Below, one piece after another: positions 52,444 to 62,266 of a stretch of DNA of 64,000 nucleotides (within the stretch, counting starts at the first letter, position 1; every line of letters starts with the position of its first letter). Made by a program: the position numbers and the translations under genes. Below the pieces are notes generated by a model. That model was not told where the DNA came from and ran no database searches. It was given only the letters and a program-made list of their open reading frames with translations. This DNA comes from 43-108 sp001915545 (lineage in GTDB: Bacteria > Bacteroidota > Bacteroidia > Bacteroidales > Bacteroidaceae), in NCBI GenBank assembly GCA_902491215.1, contig CABUGV010000008.1, positions 1-64,000 of the forward strand, in the 5' to 3' direction.

Positions 52444-53436
52444 ATGATCAATGTTGGCATATTGGGCGGAGCCGGTTATACGGGAGGTGAGTTGATAAGA
52501 CTCCTGATAAACCATCCGCAGGTTAATATTGCATTCGTAAACAGCTCGTCAAACGCCGGCAATCTTGTATCGGACGTACACGAAGGTCTGATCGGCGAAA
52601 CAGATCTGAGATTTACAGATGAATTGCCGTTCGAAAAGGCTGACGTGCTCTTCTTCTGCTTCGGCCACGGCAAAAGCGAGGAATTCATCAAGACGCATGA
52701 GATTCCTGCTGACATGAAAATAATAGACCTTGCCCAGGATTTCCGCATCAAGGCCGAAGGCAACGACTATGTCTACGGTCTGCCGGAAATACACAAGGAA
52801 CAGATAAAGGCTTGCCGTCATCTGGCTAACCCAGGATGCTTTGCCACATGCATACAGCTAGGTCTGCTGCCTCTGGCCAAAGCAGGTCTTCTGTACAACG
52901 ATGTAGCTGTAAATGCCATAACAGGTTCAACCGGCGCAGGACAAAAACCAGGAAGCACTACCCACTTCAGCTGGAGAACTGACAATATGAGCACCTACAA
53001 GGTGATGAACCATCAGCATCTGCACGAGATTCGTCAGTCTGTTGCAGAACTTCAGGGAGAACTGAAAGGCGACATCGACTTCATACCATACAGAGGCGAC
53101 TTTGCAAGAGGTATATTCTGTACAGAGCTTATCAGATTCGAAGGTGAAGAGGGTTCTGCTACAAATCCTACAGGAGAACAGCTTAAGAAATTGTATGAAG
53201 ACTTCTACAAGGATGCAGCGTTCACATTCGTAACCGAAAAGGCTCCAGACTTGAAACAGGTGACCAACACCAACAAAGGACTGGTGCACATCGAAAAGTA
53301 TGGAAACAAGGCTGTCGTAACATCTGTTATTGACAATCTTCTCAAAGGAGCCGTCGGACAGGCTGTACAAAACATGAACCTGATGTTCGGACTTAACGAG
53401 AAAGAAGGTCTGAGACTTAAAGCCAACGCCTTCTGA
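52444..53436 (+). CDS. argC: N-acetyl(succinyl)-gamma-glutamyl-phosphate reductase
   Basis: This NADPH-dependent reductase starts MINVGILGGAGYTGGELIRLL at 52444 (330 residues). The open frame from 52354 overlaps argG and is not used. The catalytic Cys is C132 in ANPGCFATC. GSTGAGQKPG and the His-bearing YKVMNHQHLHEI fit ArgC. It belongs to the arginine operon between argG and argD. In this group the substrate may carry an N-succinyl instead of an N-acetyl group. Confidence 0.95.
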   Translation: MINVGILGGAGYTGGELIRLLINHPQVNIAFVNSSSNAGNLVSDVHEGLIGETDLRFTDELPFEKADVLFFCFGHGKSEEFIKTHEIPADMKIIDLAQDFRIKAEGNDYVYGLPEIHKEQIKACRHLANPGCFATCIQLGLLPLAKAGLLYNDVAVNAITGSTGAGQKPGSTTHFSWRTDNMSTYKVMNHQHLHEIRQSVAELQGELKGDIDFIPYRGDFARGIFCTELIRFEGEEGSATNPTGEQLKKLYEDFYKDAAFTFVTEKAPDLKQVTNTNKGLVHIEKYGNKAVVTSVIDNLLKGAVGQAVQNMNLMFGLNEKEGLRLKANAF

Positions 53437-53472
53437 CATATCAGAAAAAAGAAAAAAGGAAAGGAGAATATC

Positions 53473-54600
53473 ATGAAATTATTTGATGTATATCCGTTGA
53501 TGGACGTCAACATCGTAAAAGGAAGAGGCTGCCATGTATGGGACGACAAAGGCATTGAATATCTCGACCTCTACGGCGGACACGCGGTAATCAGCATAGG
53601 CCATTGCCACCCTCACTACGTTGACGTAGTAGGAAAACAGCTCAATTCATTGGGATTCTACAGCAATTCTGTAATCAACGGCCTACAAAAAGAATTTGCA
53701 GAAAGACTAGGTAAGATATGCGGATATGACGACTATCAGCTGTTTCTTGTGAACTCTGGAGCCGAAGCAAACGAAAATGCTCTTAAACTGGCTTCATTCC
53801 ACAACGGCCGCAAGAGGGTGCTTTCAGCAGAAAAGGCGTTCCACGGCAGAACATCACTCGCTGTTGAAGTTACGGCCAACCCTAAAATCATTGCTCCAAT
53901 AAACAACAATGGACACACAACATACCTGCCTCTTAATGACTTGGAAGCATGGCGCAAGGAAATCGAAAAGGGCGATGTGTGTGCCTGCATAATTGAGTGC
54001 ATACAAGGTGTAGGAGGAATCAGAATGGCCGAAGCCGAATTCATGCAGGGATTGAGAAAGCTGTGCGATGAAACCGGAACTATACTCATTGCAGATGAAA
54101 TACAGTGCGGCTACGGACGTTCAGGAAAATTCTTTGCACACCAGCATCTCGGTGTAAGACCTGATATCATAACAGTTGCAAAAGGTATAGCAAACGGCTT
54201 TCCAATGTCGGCAGTGCTGATTTCGCCTAAATTCGAACCGGTTTACGGACAGTTGGGTACAACATTCGGAGGCAATCATCTGGCATGCGCTGCAGCTCTT
54301 GCAGTCTTGGACGTGATGGAAGATGAAAACCTGATAGAAAATGCGGCCGAAGTTGGAGAATATACAATAAAGAAACTGAAGGACGCAAACTTGCCTCACG
54401 TAACAGATGTAAGAGGAAAAGGCCTGATGATAGGCATTGAACTTGATATTCCATATAAGGAAGCACGTTCTAGACTGGTTTATGAGGAACATTGCTTCAC
54501 CGGATGCAGCGGAACAAATGTATTCCGTCTGCTTCCGCCACTCTGCTTGAAGAAGGAAGAAGTGGACGATTTCATTGAAAGATTCAAGAAAGTTCTATAA
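53473..54600 (+). CDS. argD: acetyl(succinyl)ornithine aminotransferase
   Basis: This 375-residue fold-type I PLP enzyme has NSGAEANENALKLAS, IADEIQCGYGRSGKFFAHQ and the PLP lysine K237 in TVAKGIANGFPMSAVL. It transaminates the semialdehyde made by ArgC. It follows argC by 36 bases and ends the operon before a strong terminator. The ornithine-type family also contains other aminotransferases, but the operon supports argD. Confidence 0.94.
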   Translation: MKLFDVYPLMDVNIVKGRGCHVWDDKGIEYLDLYGGHAVISIGHCHPHYVDVVGKQLNSLGFYSNSVINGLQKEFAERLGKICGYDDYQLFLVNSGAEANENALKLASFHNGRKRVLSAEKAFHGRTSLAVEVTANPKIIAPINNNGHTTYLPLNDLEAWRKEIEKGDVCACIIECIQGVGGIRMAEAEFMQGLRKLCDETGTILIADEIQCGYGRSGKFFAHQHLGVRPDIITVAKGIANGFPMSAVLISPKFEPVYGQLGTTFGGNHLACAAALAVLDVMEDENLIENAAEVGEYTIKKLKDANLPHVTDVRGKGLMIGIELDIPYKEARSRLVYEEHCFTGCSGTNVFRLLPPLCLKKEEVDDFIERFKKVL

Positions 54601-54620
54601 TCATTCATGCCATAGCAATC

Positions 54621-54683
54621 AAGAGTGCCATGAGAGGGAAAAGTCTAATAAACGAAATTCCCCGCATGGCACTCTTTCATTTT
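54621..54683 (+). terminator. terminator of the arginine operon
   Basis: AAGAGTGCCATG (54621-54632) pairs with CATGGCACTCTT (54665-54676), and TCATTTT follows. An inner GGGAA/TTCCC pair extends the stem. Confidence 0.88.
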
Positions 54684-54787
54684 GAGTAGCCCGCATGTAA
54701 TATGCAGAAGCATTCCTCAAGCATCAAGCTTAAAGCCAAAGAGGAAACTTATAGTTCATGCGGACAAAGAATTACACCAAAAATACT

Positions 54788-54795
54788 ATATTTGC
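54788..54795 (+). promoter_or_regulatory. -7 box of metF
   Basis: TATATTTG matches TAnnTTTG. Transcription would start about 10 bases before the palindrome at 54814. Confidence 0.6.
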
Positions 54796-54813
54796 AGATA
54801 ATATGCTTTAATG

Positions 54814-54828
54814 GCGCAAATTGCGCCA
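54814..54828. promoter_or_regulatory. palindrome at the metF transcription start
   Basis: GGCGCAAATTGCGCC has two perfect 7-base arms around a central A. It lies just after the expected transcription start and 45 bases before the ATG, a typical repressor site. It could also form a 5'-UTR hairpin. Confidence 0.5.
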
Positions 54829-54872
54829 GTGAGAACAAACAACAATTTTGACCATTCTTCTATTGACAGAAT

Positions 54873-55826
54873 ATGACCGTTGCAGAAATAATAAAGAACG
54901 CAAAGAAGACAGCTTTCTCGTTTGAAGTGCTGCCACCTCTGAAAGGTACAGGAACAGATGCTCTATTCCAAACCATAGAAACTCTAAAGGAGTTCGATCC
55001 TCAGTATATCAACATTACTACGCACAGGAGTGAGTTTGTATACAAGGAACAGGCAGACGGAACATATCTGAGATCAAGTTTGAGAAGAAGACCGGGAACT
55101 GTTGCAGTGGCTTCGGCCATAAAAAACAAATATGGAATAAAAACGGTACCTCATATCTTGTGCAGCGGTTTTACAAGAGAAGAAACCGAATACGTACTTC
55201 TTGACCTTCAGTTCTTGGGAATAACGGACCTGCTGGTACTCCGCGGCGATAAGGCCAAGGATGATGTCCGATTCAAGCCTGTAAAGGACGGATACAGCCA
55301 CGCAACAGAACTTATAGGTCAGATCAATCAATTCAACAACGGAAAGTTCATCGACGGAAGCGAAATCGTTTCAATCAAGGATAAATTCACCTATGGTGTG
55401 GCATGCTATCCTGAGAAACATGATGAAGCTCCTAATCTGGAAACAGATTTGGAATATCTGAAAAAGAAAGTTGAACTTGGAGCCGAATATGCTGTTACGC
55501 AGTTGTTCTACGACAACAGCAAATATTTCAAGTTCGTCGAGATGGCACGCAACGCAGGAATAAACATTCCTATAATTCCAGGCATAAAGCCTCTGACAAA
55601 AAGAAGCCAGCTGAACATTGTGCCAAAAACATTCCATGTAGACATCCCGCAAGCACTATCGGAAGAAGCAAGAAAGTGCAAAAGCGATGAAGAGATAAAA
55701 CAGCTCGGAATCGAATGGTGTACAAACCAATGTCTGGAACTGATGAAGAACGGTGTACCATCGATACATTTCTACACGGTTTCGGCTGTAGACAGCATAC
55801 GTAAAGTAGCAGAAAGAATTTACTAA
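54873..55826 (+). CDS. metF: methylenetetrahydrofolate reductase
   Basis: This 317-residue TIM-barrel flavoprotein makes 5-methyl-THF for methionine synthesis. Motifs: AFSFEVLPPLKGTG (catalytic Glu), INITTHRS, PHILCSGFTREE, LVLRGDKAKDD, GVACYPEKHDEAPN, ITQLFYDN-like AVTQLFYDNSKYF, IPGIKPLTKRSQ. It has its own promoter and a palindrome at the transcription start. It is followed by holB after 17 bases. Confidence 0.95.
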   Translation: MTVAEIIKNAKKTAFSFEVLPPLKGTGTDALFQTIETLKEFDPQYINITTHRSEFVYKEQADGTYLRSSLRRRPGTVAVASAIKNKYGIKTVPHILCSGFTREETEYVLLDLQFLGITDLLVLRGDKAKDDVRFKPVKDGYSHATELIGQINQFNNGKFIDGSEIVSIKDKFTYGVACYPEKHDEAPNLETDLEYLKKKVELGAEYAVTQLFYDNSKYFKFVEMARNAGINIPIIPGIKPLTKRSQLNIVPKTFHVDIPQALSEEARKCKSDEEIKQLGIEWCTNQCLELMKNGVPSIHFYTVSAVDSIRKVAERIY

Positions 55827-55843
55827 AACAAACTGACGGCAAA

Positions 55844-56980
55844 GTGTATTTCAAAGATATCATAGGACAGGAAGACATCAAGCGCAAGCTTACTGCTGAA
55901 GCAAGACAAGGACGCATTGCACATGCACAGATGCTATGCGGGCCTGAAGGATGTGGCTCAATGCCTCTGGCTCTTGCATACGCCAGATACCTGCTGTGCG
56001 AGAACCCGAACGAAACAGATGCATGCGGCGAATGCCGTTCCTGCCGAATGATGGACAAACTGCAGCATCCCGATATGCACTTTGCATTTCCAATATACAA
56101 GAAAAAGAACAAAGGTGCCAACTCGCCTACATACTGCGATGAATTTCTGAAAGAATGGAGAGACATGATTCTGGATTCTCCTTATTTCGGAATGGAAGAA
56201 TGGATGAACGAGTGCAATGCAGAAAATCAGCAGCTCAGAATATTTGCAAGCGAAAGCGATGCAATGTCGCGGAAACTAAGCTTGATGTCAAGCCAGGGCG
56301 GCAGAAAAGTCCTTCTCATGTGGATGCCTGAGAAGATGATGGAAGAATGCGCCAACAAGATTCTTAAACTGCTCGAAGAACCGCCTGCTCAAACGGTTTT
56401 TCTACTGGTGAGCGAGAATCCGGACCAGATTCTGCAGACAATCAGGAGCAGAACGCAGACGATTGAAGTACCGGGACTGCCACAGAATGTCATCGAAGAA
56501 ACTCTTGTAGACAAATTCAACATTCTGCCGGCCGAGGCAAAACGCATTGCACGCACGGCAGAAGGCAGCATGACAAGAGCGCTGAGAAGCATCCAGAACG
56601 ACACTGATAGCAAAATGTTCTTCGACATGTTTGTCAGTCTAATGCGATTGGCCTACATGAGAAAAGTGAAGGAGATGAAACAGTGGAGCGAAAATCTGGC
56701 ATCTTTGGGAAGGGAAAGACAAAAGAATTTTCTTGAATACTGTCAGCACATGACAAGAGAAAATTTCATTTATAACTTCCATCGTCCGGAGCTCAACTAC
56801 ATGAGCGATGACGAAGCAAACTTTGCAGTGAAATTTGCGCCTTTCATAAATGAAAACAATGTCATCGGAATAATGGAAGAACTGGCAAAAGCACAATTGC
56901 ATATAGGTCAGAACGTCAATCCGAAAATAGTGTTCTTCGACCTATCACTTAAAATGATCCTACTTATAAAAAATAGATAA
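55844..56980 (+). CDS. holB: DNA polymerase III delta-prime subunit
   Basis: This 378-residue clamp-loader subunit starts with GTG (MYFKDIIGQEDIKRKL). It has AHAQMLCGPEGCGSMPLA, where the P-loop is degenerate as usual for delta-prime. A zinc module uses C52, C61, C64 and C67 (CGECRSC). NKILKLLEEPPAQTVFLLV and IRSRTQTIEVPGL follow. The C-terminal third is helical and specific to the group. It lies between metF and the ricT-like gene. Confidence 0.93.
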   Translation: MYFKDIIGQEDIKRKLTAEARQGRIAHAQMLCGPEGCGSMPLALAYARYLLCENPNETDACGECRSCRMMDKLQHPDMHFAFPIYKKKNKGANSPTYCDEFLKEWRDMILDSPYFGMEEWMNECNAENQQLRIFASESDAMSRKLSLMSSQGGRKVLLMWMPEKMMEECANKILKLLEEPPAQTVFLLVSENPDQILQTIRSRTQTIEVPGLPQNVIEETLVDKFNILPAEAKRIARTAEGSMTRALRSIQNDTDSKMFFDMFVSLMRLAYMRKVKEMKQWSENLASLGRERQKNFLEYCQHMTRENFIYNFHRPELNYMSDDEANFAVKFAPFINENNVIGIMEELAKAQLHIGQNVNPKIVFFDLSLKMILLIKNR

Positions 56981-56995
56981 AGATAAATCTTCAAT

Positions 56996-58441
56996 ATGAA
57001 TAAATTCAAATCAGGTAACGACTGCAGCTGCCTATGCGTAAGAGGGTGCAACAAGGTCACAGACAAGCTGAATTCCTACGACTGGCTTGCCGATTTGCCG
57101 GACAACGCTCAGGCCTGCGATATCGTTGAAATACAATTCAAGGCTCCGAGGAAGGGCTATTTCCTTAATTCCAACAAGTTGTCTCTTGAAAAAGGCGACG
57201 TTGTTGCAGTAGAGGCAAATCAGGGCCATGACATAGGAACTGTAACCATGACCGGACGTCTGGTCATGCTTCAAATCAGAAAGGCCAATCTTAAGCCTGA
57301 CTATGAACTGAAGCGTATATACCGCAAAGCCAGACCTGTGGACATTGAAAAATACGAAGAAGCAAAATCACGCGAACACGCAACCATGATTGAGTCCAGA
57401 CAGATTGCAAAAAATCTAGGACTTAAGATGAAGATAGGCGATGTGGAATATCAGGGAGACGGCAACAAAGCCATATTCTACTACATTGCCGATGAACGTG
57501 TAGACTTCAGACAACTTATCAAGGTACTCGCCGAAAGATTCAGAGTAAGAATTGAAATGAAGCAGATCGGTGCAAGACAGGAAGCCGGACGCATCGGAGG
57601 TATCGGACCATGCGGAAGAGAGCTCTGCTGCGCAACATGGATGACAAATTTCATAAGCGTATCTACCAGTGCGGCACGCTTCCAGGACATATCACTCAAT
57701 CCGCAGAAACTCGCCGGACAATGTGCAAAACTGAAATGTTGCCTCAACTACGAAGTTGACCAATACGTGGAATCGCTGAAACGTATGCCGTCAAGAGAAA
57801 TATCGCTGTTTACAGAAGACAACGAATATTTCTTCTTCAAAGCCGACATCCTACGCCACAAGATTACCTACTCAACCGACAAGCACCTTCTTGCAAATGA
57901 AATAACCATATCTGCAAAACGTGCTTTTGACGTTATCGAGATGAACAAACGAGGTGAAAAGCCTGAATCTCTGAGCATAGAAGCCAACAGTTCTGCACCT
58001 AAATCCAGCGACTTGCTCGACCAAGAGAACATAAACAGATTCGACAGCGCCAAGAAAAAGAAAAAGAAGAAGAATCAAAACGGAGGCAAGCAGAACCAGC
58101 AGAACGATTCCAAGAAGAAAATGAACGTTCAAAACGGTGCTCCAAACGGCCAGGCACCAAAAGAAGAGCAGATGCCGAAACAGAACAATGGCAACGGCCA
58201 GCAACAGAATCCCAAAGAAAACAAAGCCAACGACCGCCAGCAAAGACCGAACAACGATCAGAACAGGCAACAGAAACAGAGAGGCCAAGGCAACAACAGA
58301 CACAAGGACAGAAACCGCAGAAACAACGGGGATGCGACCGACAGACCATCTAGTCCGAATGAAAGCCACAGAAAGCCTGAAAACGACCGAAAAGGCAATG
58401 TTTCCAAAGAGAATACACCAGAGAGAAACAATGAAAAATAA
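56996..58441 (+). CDS. PSP1/RicT-family protein with long basic, Asn/Gln-rich tail
   Basis: This 481-residue protein has the PSP1/YaaT core (about residues 40-270): ARQEAGRIGGIGPCGRELCCATW and KLAGQCAKLKCCLNYE. Cysteines C206, C211, C212, C243, C248 and C249 correspond to those that bind an Fe-S cluster in RicT. An additional N-terminal Cys set (C10, C12, C14, C18) is seen. Residues 351-481 form a disordered tail rich in Lys, Asn, Gln and Arg, suggestive of RNA binding or condensate formation. In Firmicutes RicT helps mRNA maturation; the role here is unknown. Its end overlaps gldH by 11 bases. Confidence 0.88.
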   Translation: MNKFKSGNDCSCLCVRGCNKVTDKLNSYDWLADLPDNAQACDIVEIQFKAPRKGYFLNSNKLSLEKGDVVAVEANQGHDIGTVTMTGRLVMLQIRKANLKPDYELKRIYRKARPVDIEKYEEAKSREHATMIESRQIAKNLGLKMKIGDVEYQGDGNKAIFYYIADERVDFRQLIKVLAERFRVRIEMKQIGARQEAGRIGGIGPCGRELCCATWMTNFISVSTSAARFQDISLNPQKLAGQCAKLKCCLNYEVDQYVESLKRMPSREISLFTEDNEYFFFKADILRHKITYSTDKHLLANEITISAKRAFDVIEMNKRGEKPESLSIEANSSAPKSSDLLDQENINRFDSAKKKKKKKNQNGGKQNQQNDSKKKMNVQNGAPNGQAPKEEQMPKQNNGNGQQQNPKENKANDRQQRPNNDQNRQQKQRGQGNNRHKDRNRRNNGDATDRPSSPNESHRKPENDRKGNVSKENTPERNNEK

Positions 58442-58892
58442 ATATAAATCAATAATCGCAATCATTGGCACGCTGATCATATCGGCGTGCCATGATTCTA
58501 TTTACTACCACCATTTCGAAGACGTCAGCACAGAAGGGTGGACAAATGCTGATACTGTATCATTTGACATACCTGTACCAGAAAAGGATACTGAAATGGA
58601 TTTGGAGGTACAAGCTAGATACACAAACAAATTCCAATACAAGAAACTCAATCTTCTGATTGAAACAGAATGCAACGGCCACAGCACGGGGAAAGACACC
58701 TTAAGCCTGGATATGTTCACAGACAACGGAACAAAGACCGGCAACGGCATTACATATATCGAAGAAAACAAAACTTTCAAGAAAATAAACGTCAGAAAGG
58801 GACAGAAAATAAGGCTTAAAATCATCCACAATATGAGACGTCCAAGCATTAAAGGTTTATCGGGCATAGGCATTCAAGCCTCAACAGAATAA
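58431..58892 (+). CDS. gldH: GldH-type gliding-motility lipoprotein
   Basis: This 153-residue lipoprotein starts MKNKYKSIIAIIGTLIISAC with lipobox IISAC. YYHHFEDVSTEGWTNADTVSFDIPVPE matches the start of GldH, and the ending is LSGIGIQA. GldH is named for gliding but is conserved in non-gliding Bacteroidota, always near a PSP1 protein. The longer frame upstream is only the alternate frame of the ricT tail. It overlaps ricT by 11 bases. Confidence 0.9.
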   Translation: MKNKYKSIIAIIGTLIISACHDSIYYHHFEDVSTEGWTNADTVSFDIPVPEKDTEMDLEVQARYTNKFQYKKLNLLIETECNGHSTGKDTLSLDMFTDNGTKTGNGITYIEENKTFKKINVRKGQKIRLKIIHNMRRPSIKGLSGIGIQASTE

Positions 58893-58897
58893 ACCTT

Positions 58898-60364
58898 TCA
58901 TGCATGTTGCTTGACATTGCGTTCCGCATCCATTCTCAAGAATATAAATAGAAGTATGGTGAATCCCCAAAGGGAAGAACCTCCATAACTGAAGAACGGC
59001 AACGGTATACCTATAACAGGAGTCAATCCCAGGACCATACCTACATTTATGAAAAGATGGAAAAGGAATATACACATTACAGAATATCCATACACTCGTC
59101 CCATCTTGTCGGGCTGGCGCTCAGCAAGGACCAACAATCTAAGAAGGAAGAACAGATAAACCAACAATACACCTGAAGAACCGACAAAACCTTCTTCCTC
59201 TCCTACCGTACAGAAAATGAAGTCTGTATCCTGCTCTGGAACATATTTTAGTTTAGTCTGCGTTCCATTAAGGAATCCTTTACCCCACAATCCTCCTGAA
59301 CCGATTGCAATCTTTGCCTGATTCACGTTATAACCTGCTCCAGACAAATCATCATCCAAACCAAGAAGAACCTTTATACGCGATTCCTGATGCGGTTGCA
59401 GTACATTGTCGAACACGTAGTCGCATGTATAATAGAATACGGTAGAAACAGTGGCAAACAAAGCTATGTAAAGATAACGGAGAACACGGTTGTAAAGCAC
59501 CAATCCCAGAAGAGCAATGATGCATATTATATTTACACCCAACTGTACATAACAAATGTTGAAAGGGATAACATAGGCCGAAAACAGCAGACATGCAACT
59601 GTAACACCCAATCCGAAATAAAGCATGATCTTAACGACTTTGGCATCTTTACAGAAAACATAAGTCATACCCACTGTAAAGAGAAAAGCCATCAGGAGAA
59701 CCGAAAATTCACCTATAGATACAGGCATTTCTGAAATGAATTCATCGCTGTAACGAACTCCGACAACGAAATACACAACCATAGCAAACGCCGTGAACAA
59801 GAATGCGCCGGTCATGCCTTCGCGATAGAGCACAAGGAAAAAAGCCAGATAAACAAGCGCAGACCCTGTCTCCTTTTGAGCTACAATCATTGCCATAGGG
59901 AATACAATAAGTCCGATGCACTTCAGGAAGTCTTTCAGATTATGAATGCTGAATCCATAACGATTCATAAAACGTCCCAAAGCAAGCGCCACAGAGAACT
60001 TTGCAAATTCAGCAGGCTGCAGTTTCACAGGACCAAGAGGGATCCAAGAACGCGATCCCTTCGTGTCAGGAGCTATAAATATCGTTACAAGCAACAAAAG
60101 CATAAGAATGATATAAATGTAGTACGAAGCAGTATCATAGAAACGCTTCTCTACAAGCAGAATTATTCCGCCAAGTCCGATTGAGCAGACCATCCATACA
60201 AGCTGCTTGCCAGAACGGCAGTCCCAACTCAAAATATCCGGATTAGAATAGTCATAGCTTGCGCCACATACGCTGATCCATCCCCAGAGTATGAGAATGA
60301 GATACAACCCTATTGTCATCCAATCCAACGACTTCAATATGCTTTTATTTCCTTCGGATTCCAT
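58898..60364 (-). CDS. rodA: RodA-type SEDS peptidoglycan polymerase
   Basis: This 488-residue polytopic membrane protein has the SEDS signatures GSRSWIPLGPVKLQPAEFAKFSVALALG, AQKETGSALVYLAFF, GGLWGKGFLNGTQTKLKYVPEQDTDFIFCTVGEEEGF and IPLPFFSYGGSSL. It polymerises glycan strands with PBP2. A larger periplasmic/membrane insertion between about residues 200 and 330 is typical of Bacteroidota RodA. It lies 48 bases after mrdA in the minus-strand shape operon. Confidence 0.95.
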   Translation of the reverse strand: MESEGNKSILKSLDWMTIGLYLILILWGWISVCGASYDYSNPDILSWDCRSGKQLVWMVCSIGLGGIILLVEKRFYDTASYYIYIILMLLLLVTIFIAPDTKGSRSWIPLGPVKLQPAEFAKFSVALALGRFMNRYGFSIHNLKDFLKCIGLIVFPMAMIVAQKETGSALVYLAFFLVLYREGMTGAFLFTAFAMVVYFVVGVRYSDEFISEMPVSIGEFSVLLMAFLFTVGMTYVFCKDAKVVKIMLYFGLGVTVACLLFSAYVIPFNICYVQLGVNIICIIALLGLVLYNRVLRYLYIALFATVSTVFYYTCDYVFDNVLQPHQESRIKVLLGLDDDLSGAGYNVNQAKIAIGSGGLWGKGFLNGTQTKLKYVPEQDTDFIFCTVGEEEGFVGSSGVLLVYLFFLLRLLVLAERQPDKMGRVYGYSVMCIFLFHLFINVGMVLGLTPVIGIPLPFFSYGGSSLWGFTILLFIFLRMDAERNVKQHA

Positions 60365-60412
60365 GTTTCAAAATATCTGATTTGGCGTTATCAGCAAACA
60401 TTAAAAACAACA

Positions 60413-62266
60413 TCACTTTCCATCATACAGATACGGGTAATTGATAGACCTGTTCTGCATAGCTTCTGCCTTTTTCTGGCTCTCAGGTGACAATTCTCCA
60501 CGTATATACTGCTCCATCATAAGGGCCCCTATAGGAACTCCGTAATCGGCTCCCCATCCACCGTTTTCAACATAAACAGCAATAGCAATCTTAGGATTGT
60601 TCATAGGCGCAAACCCCATGAAAGCAGAGTGGTCATGTCCGGCATTTTGTGCTGTACCCGTTTTTCCGCACACCTCATACCACGGATTATTTGCCTTGTG
60701 GCAAGTACCTCGTTCCACCGCACTGCGCATGCCGGCAACTATATATTCGTAGTACTTCGGATCGACCATAGTATGATGCTTTACCTTAAGGCTGTCTGCA
60801 ATGTCATCGCCCTCTATTCCCTTCACGACATGTGGGGTAATATAATAACCTCGGTTGGCAATAGTGGCACCAAGATTGGCAATCTGCAGAGGAGTGAGCG
60901 TTACCTCACCCTGTCCTATCGATATACTTATCACAGTCAGTCCAGACCAACTTCCGCGATAGTGCTTATCGTAATAAGGAGCATTAGGAATCAATCCTCT
61001 CACCTCTCCGGGCAAGTCAATTCCCAGCTTATATCCGAATCCCATGGAAACCATATAATCCTTCCACTTGGTCATAGCATCCTGGACAGAGGCGTATTTC
61101 TGCCTGTTGCTGAACATATTGTACAGTCCCCAGCAGAAGTATCCGTTACAAGAGGTTGAAATGGCCGGAACCAACGGCAACGGACTGGCATGACCATGGC
61201 ATCCAACCTTCAAACGTCCGAACCGGAAGCCGTGGTAGCAAGGATACATTGTATTCGGAGTAATAATACCTTCCTGCAGGAAAGTAAGTGCCTGAGATGT
61301 CTTAAACGTAGAACCTGGAGGATAAACACCCATTATGGCTCTGTTGAGCAAAGGTTTGCGCTTATCCTTCATCATTTCGTTATGCTTCTTTCCTCTCAAC
61401 TTGCCTTCCGTCAAACGCGGATCATAAGTTGGTGACGAAACCATGCAGAGCACTTCGCCCGTAGAAGGTTCTATGGCTACGATGCTTCCGAGCTTGCCCT
61501 CCATCAGTCTTTCACCAAGACGCTGCAGATCAATATCAATGCTCAATGTTATGTTTTGCCCAGGTTTAGGCTTGACATCATTTATTCCGTTCTTGTAGCG
61601 TCCCTGAATTCTTCCACGAGAGTCGCGCAGCAAAACCTCGACGCCCTTCTCGCCGCGCAGATATTTCTCATAAGAACGTTCCACACCTTGCTTGCCGATA
61701 TAGTCGCCGCTTTCATAATAATCATCCTCATCTATATCACGCTGCGACACTTCGCCGACATCTCCAAGCACATGTGCCAGATACGGGTAATTGTACTGCC
61801 TCATTGAACGTTTGCGCACATAAAAACCATGAAACCTGAAAAGTTTCTCATGGAAAACAGAAAACAATTCCGTTGAAACCTTATCCATGAACAACTGAGG
61901 AGTATACGAAGAATAGCCAGGATTACGCCTGCGGTCCCTCATATTTTCCATACGCATCTCAAAATCCTCACGTGTGATATTCAGCGTACGGCAGAAATCG
62001 GCAGTATCGAGATCCTTTATTTCGCGCGTAATCACCATGATGTCGTACGCAGGCTGATTGTAGACCAGCAACGCACCGTTGCGGTCGTATATGGAACCTC
62101 TTGAAGGATATATGACCTTATTCATGAAAGCATTGTTGTCAGCACTGGCTTTATAGTCATTGTCCATAAGCTGCAGAAAAGCAAGCCTGGCAATATATAT
62201 CAGCACAATTGCAACAGCAATACCTCCAAGAACAAATCTTCTGTTGTCCAATATATGATCGTTCAT
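60413..62266 (-). CDS. mrdA: penicillin-binding protein 2
   Basis: This 617-residue class B PBP has an N-terminal span (about 11-32) and PBP-dimer region (RGSIYDRNGALLVYNQPAYDIM). The transpeptidase carries S319-x-x-K322 in PPGSTFKTSQA, STSCNG, and KTGTAQNAGHDHSAFMGFAP near 540-560. It cross-links side-wall peptidoglycan with RodA and MreBCD. It overlaps mreD by 4 bases (ATGA). Confidence 0.96.
   Translation of the reverse strand: MNDHILDNRRFVLGGIAVAIVLIYIARLAFLQLMDNDYKASADNNAFMNKVIYPSRGSIYDRNGALLVYNQPAYDIMVITREIKDLDTADFCRTLNITREDFEMRMENMRDRRRNPGYSSYTPQLFMDKVSTELFSVFHEKLFRFHGFYVRKRSMRQYNYPYLAHVLGDVGEVSQRDIDEDDYYESGDYIGKQGVERSYEKYLRGEKGVEVLLRDSRGRIQGRYKNGINDVKPKPGQNITLSIDIDLQRLGERLMEGKLGSIVAIEPSTGEVLCMVSSPTYDPRLTEGKLRGKKHNEMMKDKRKPLLNRAIMGVYPPGSTFKTSQALTFLQEGIITPNTMYPCYHGFRFGRLKVGCHGHASPLPLVPAISTSCNGYFCWGLYNMFSNRQKYASVQDAMTKWKDYMVSMGFGYKLGIDLPGEVRGLIPNAPYYDKHYRGSWSGLTVISISIGQGEVTLTPLQIANLGATIANRGYYITPHVVKGIEGDDIADSLKVKHHTMVDPKYYEYIVAGMRSAVERGTCHKANNPWYEVCGKTGTAQNAGHDHSAFMGFAPMNNPKIAIAVYVENGGWGADYGVPIGALMMEQYIRGELSPESQKKAEAMQNRSINYPYLYDGK

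Noticed and set aside
58137..58430. Upstream extension of gldH
   Set aside because: It is an alternate frame of the low-complexity ricT tail; the lipoprotein signal peptide starts at 58431.
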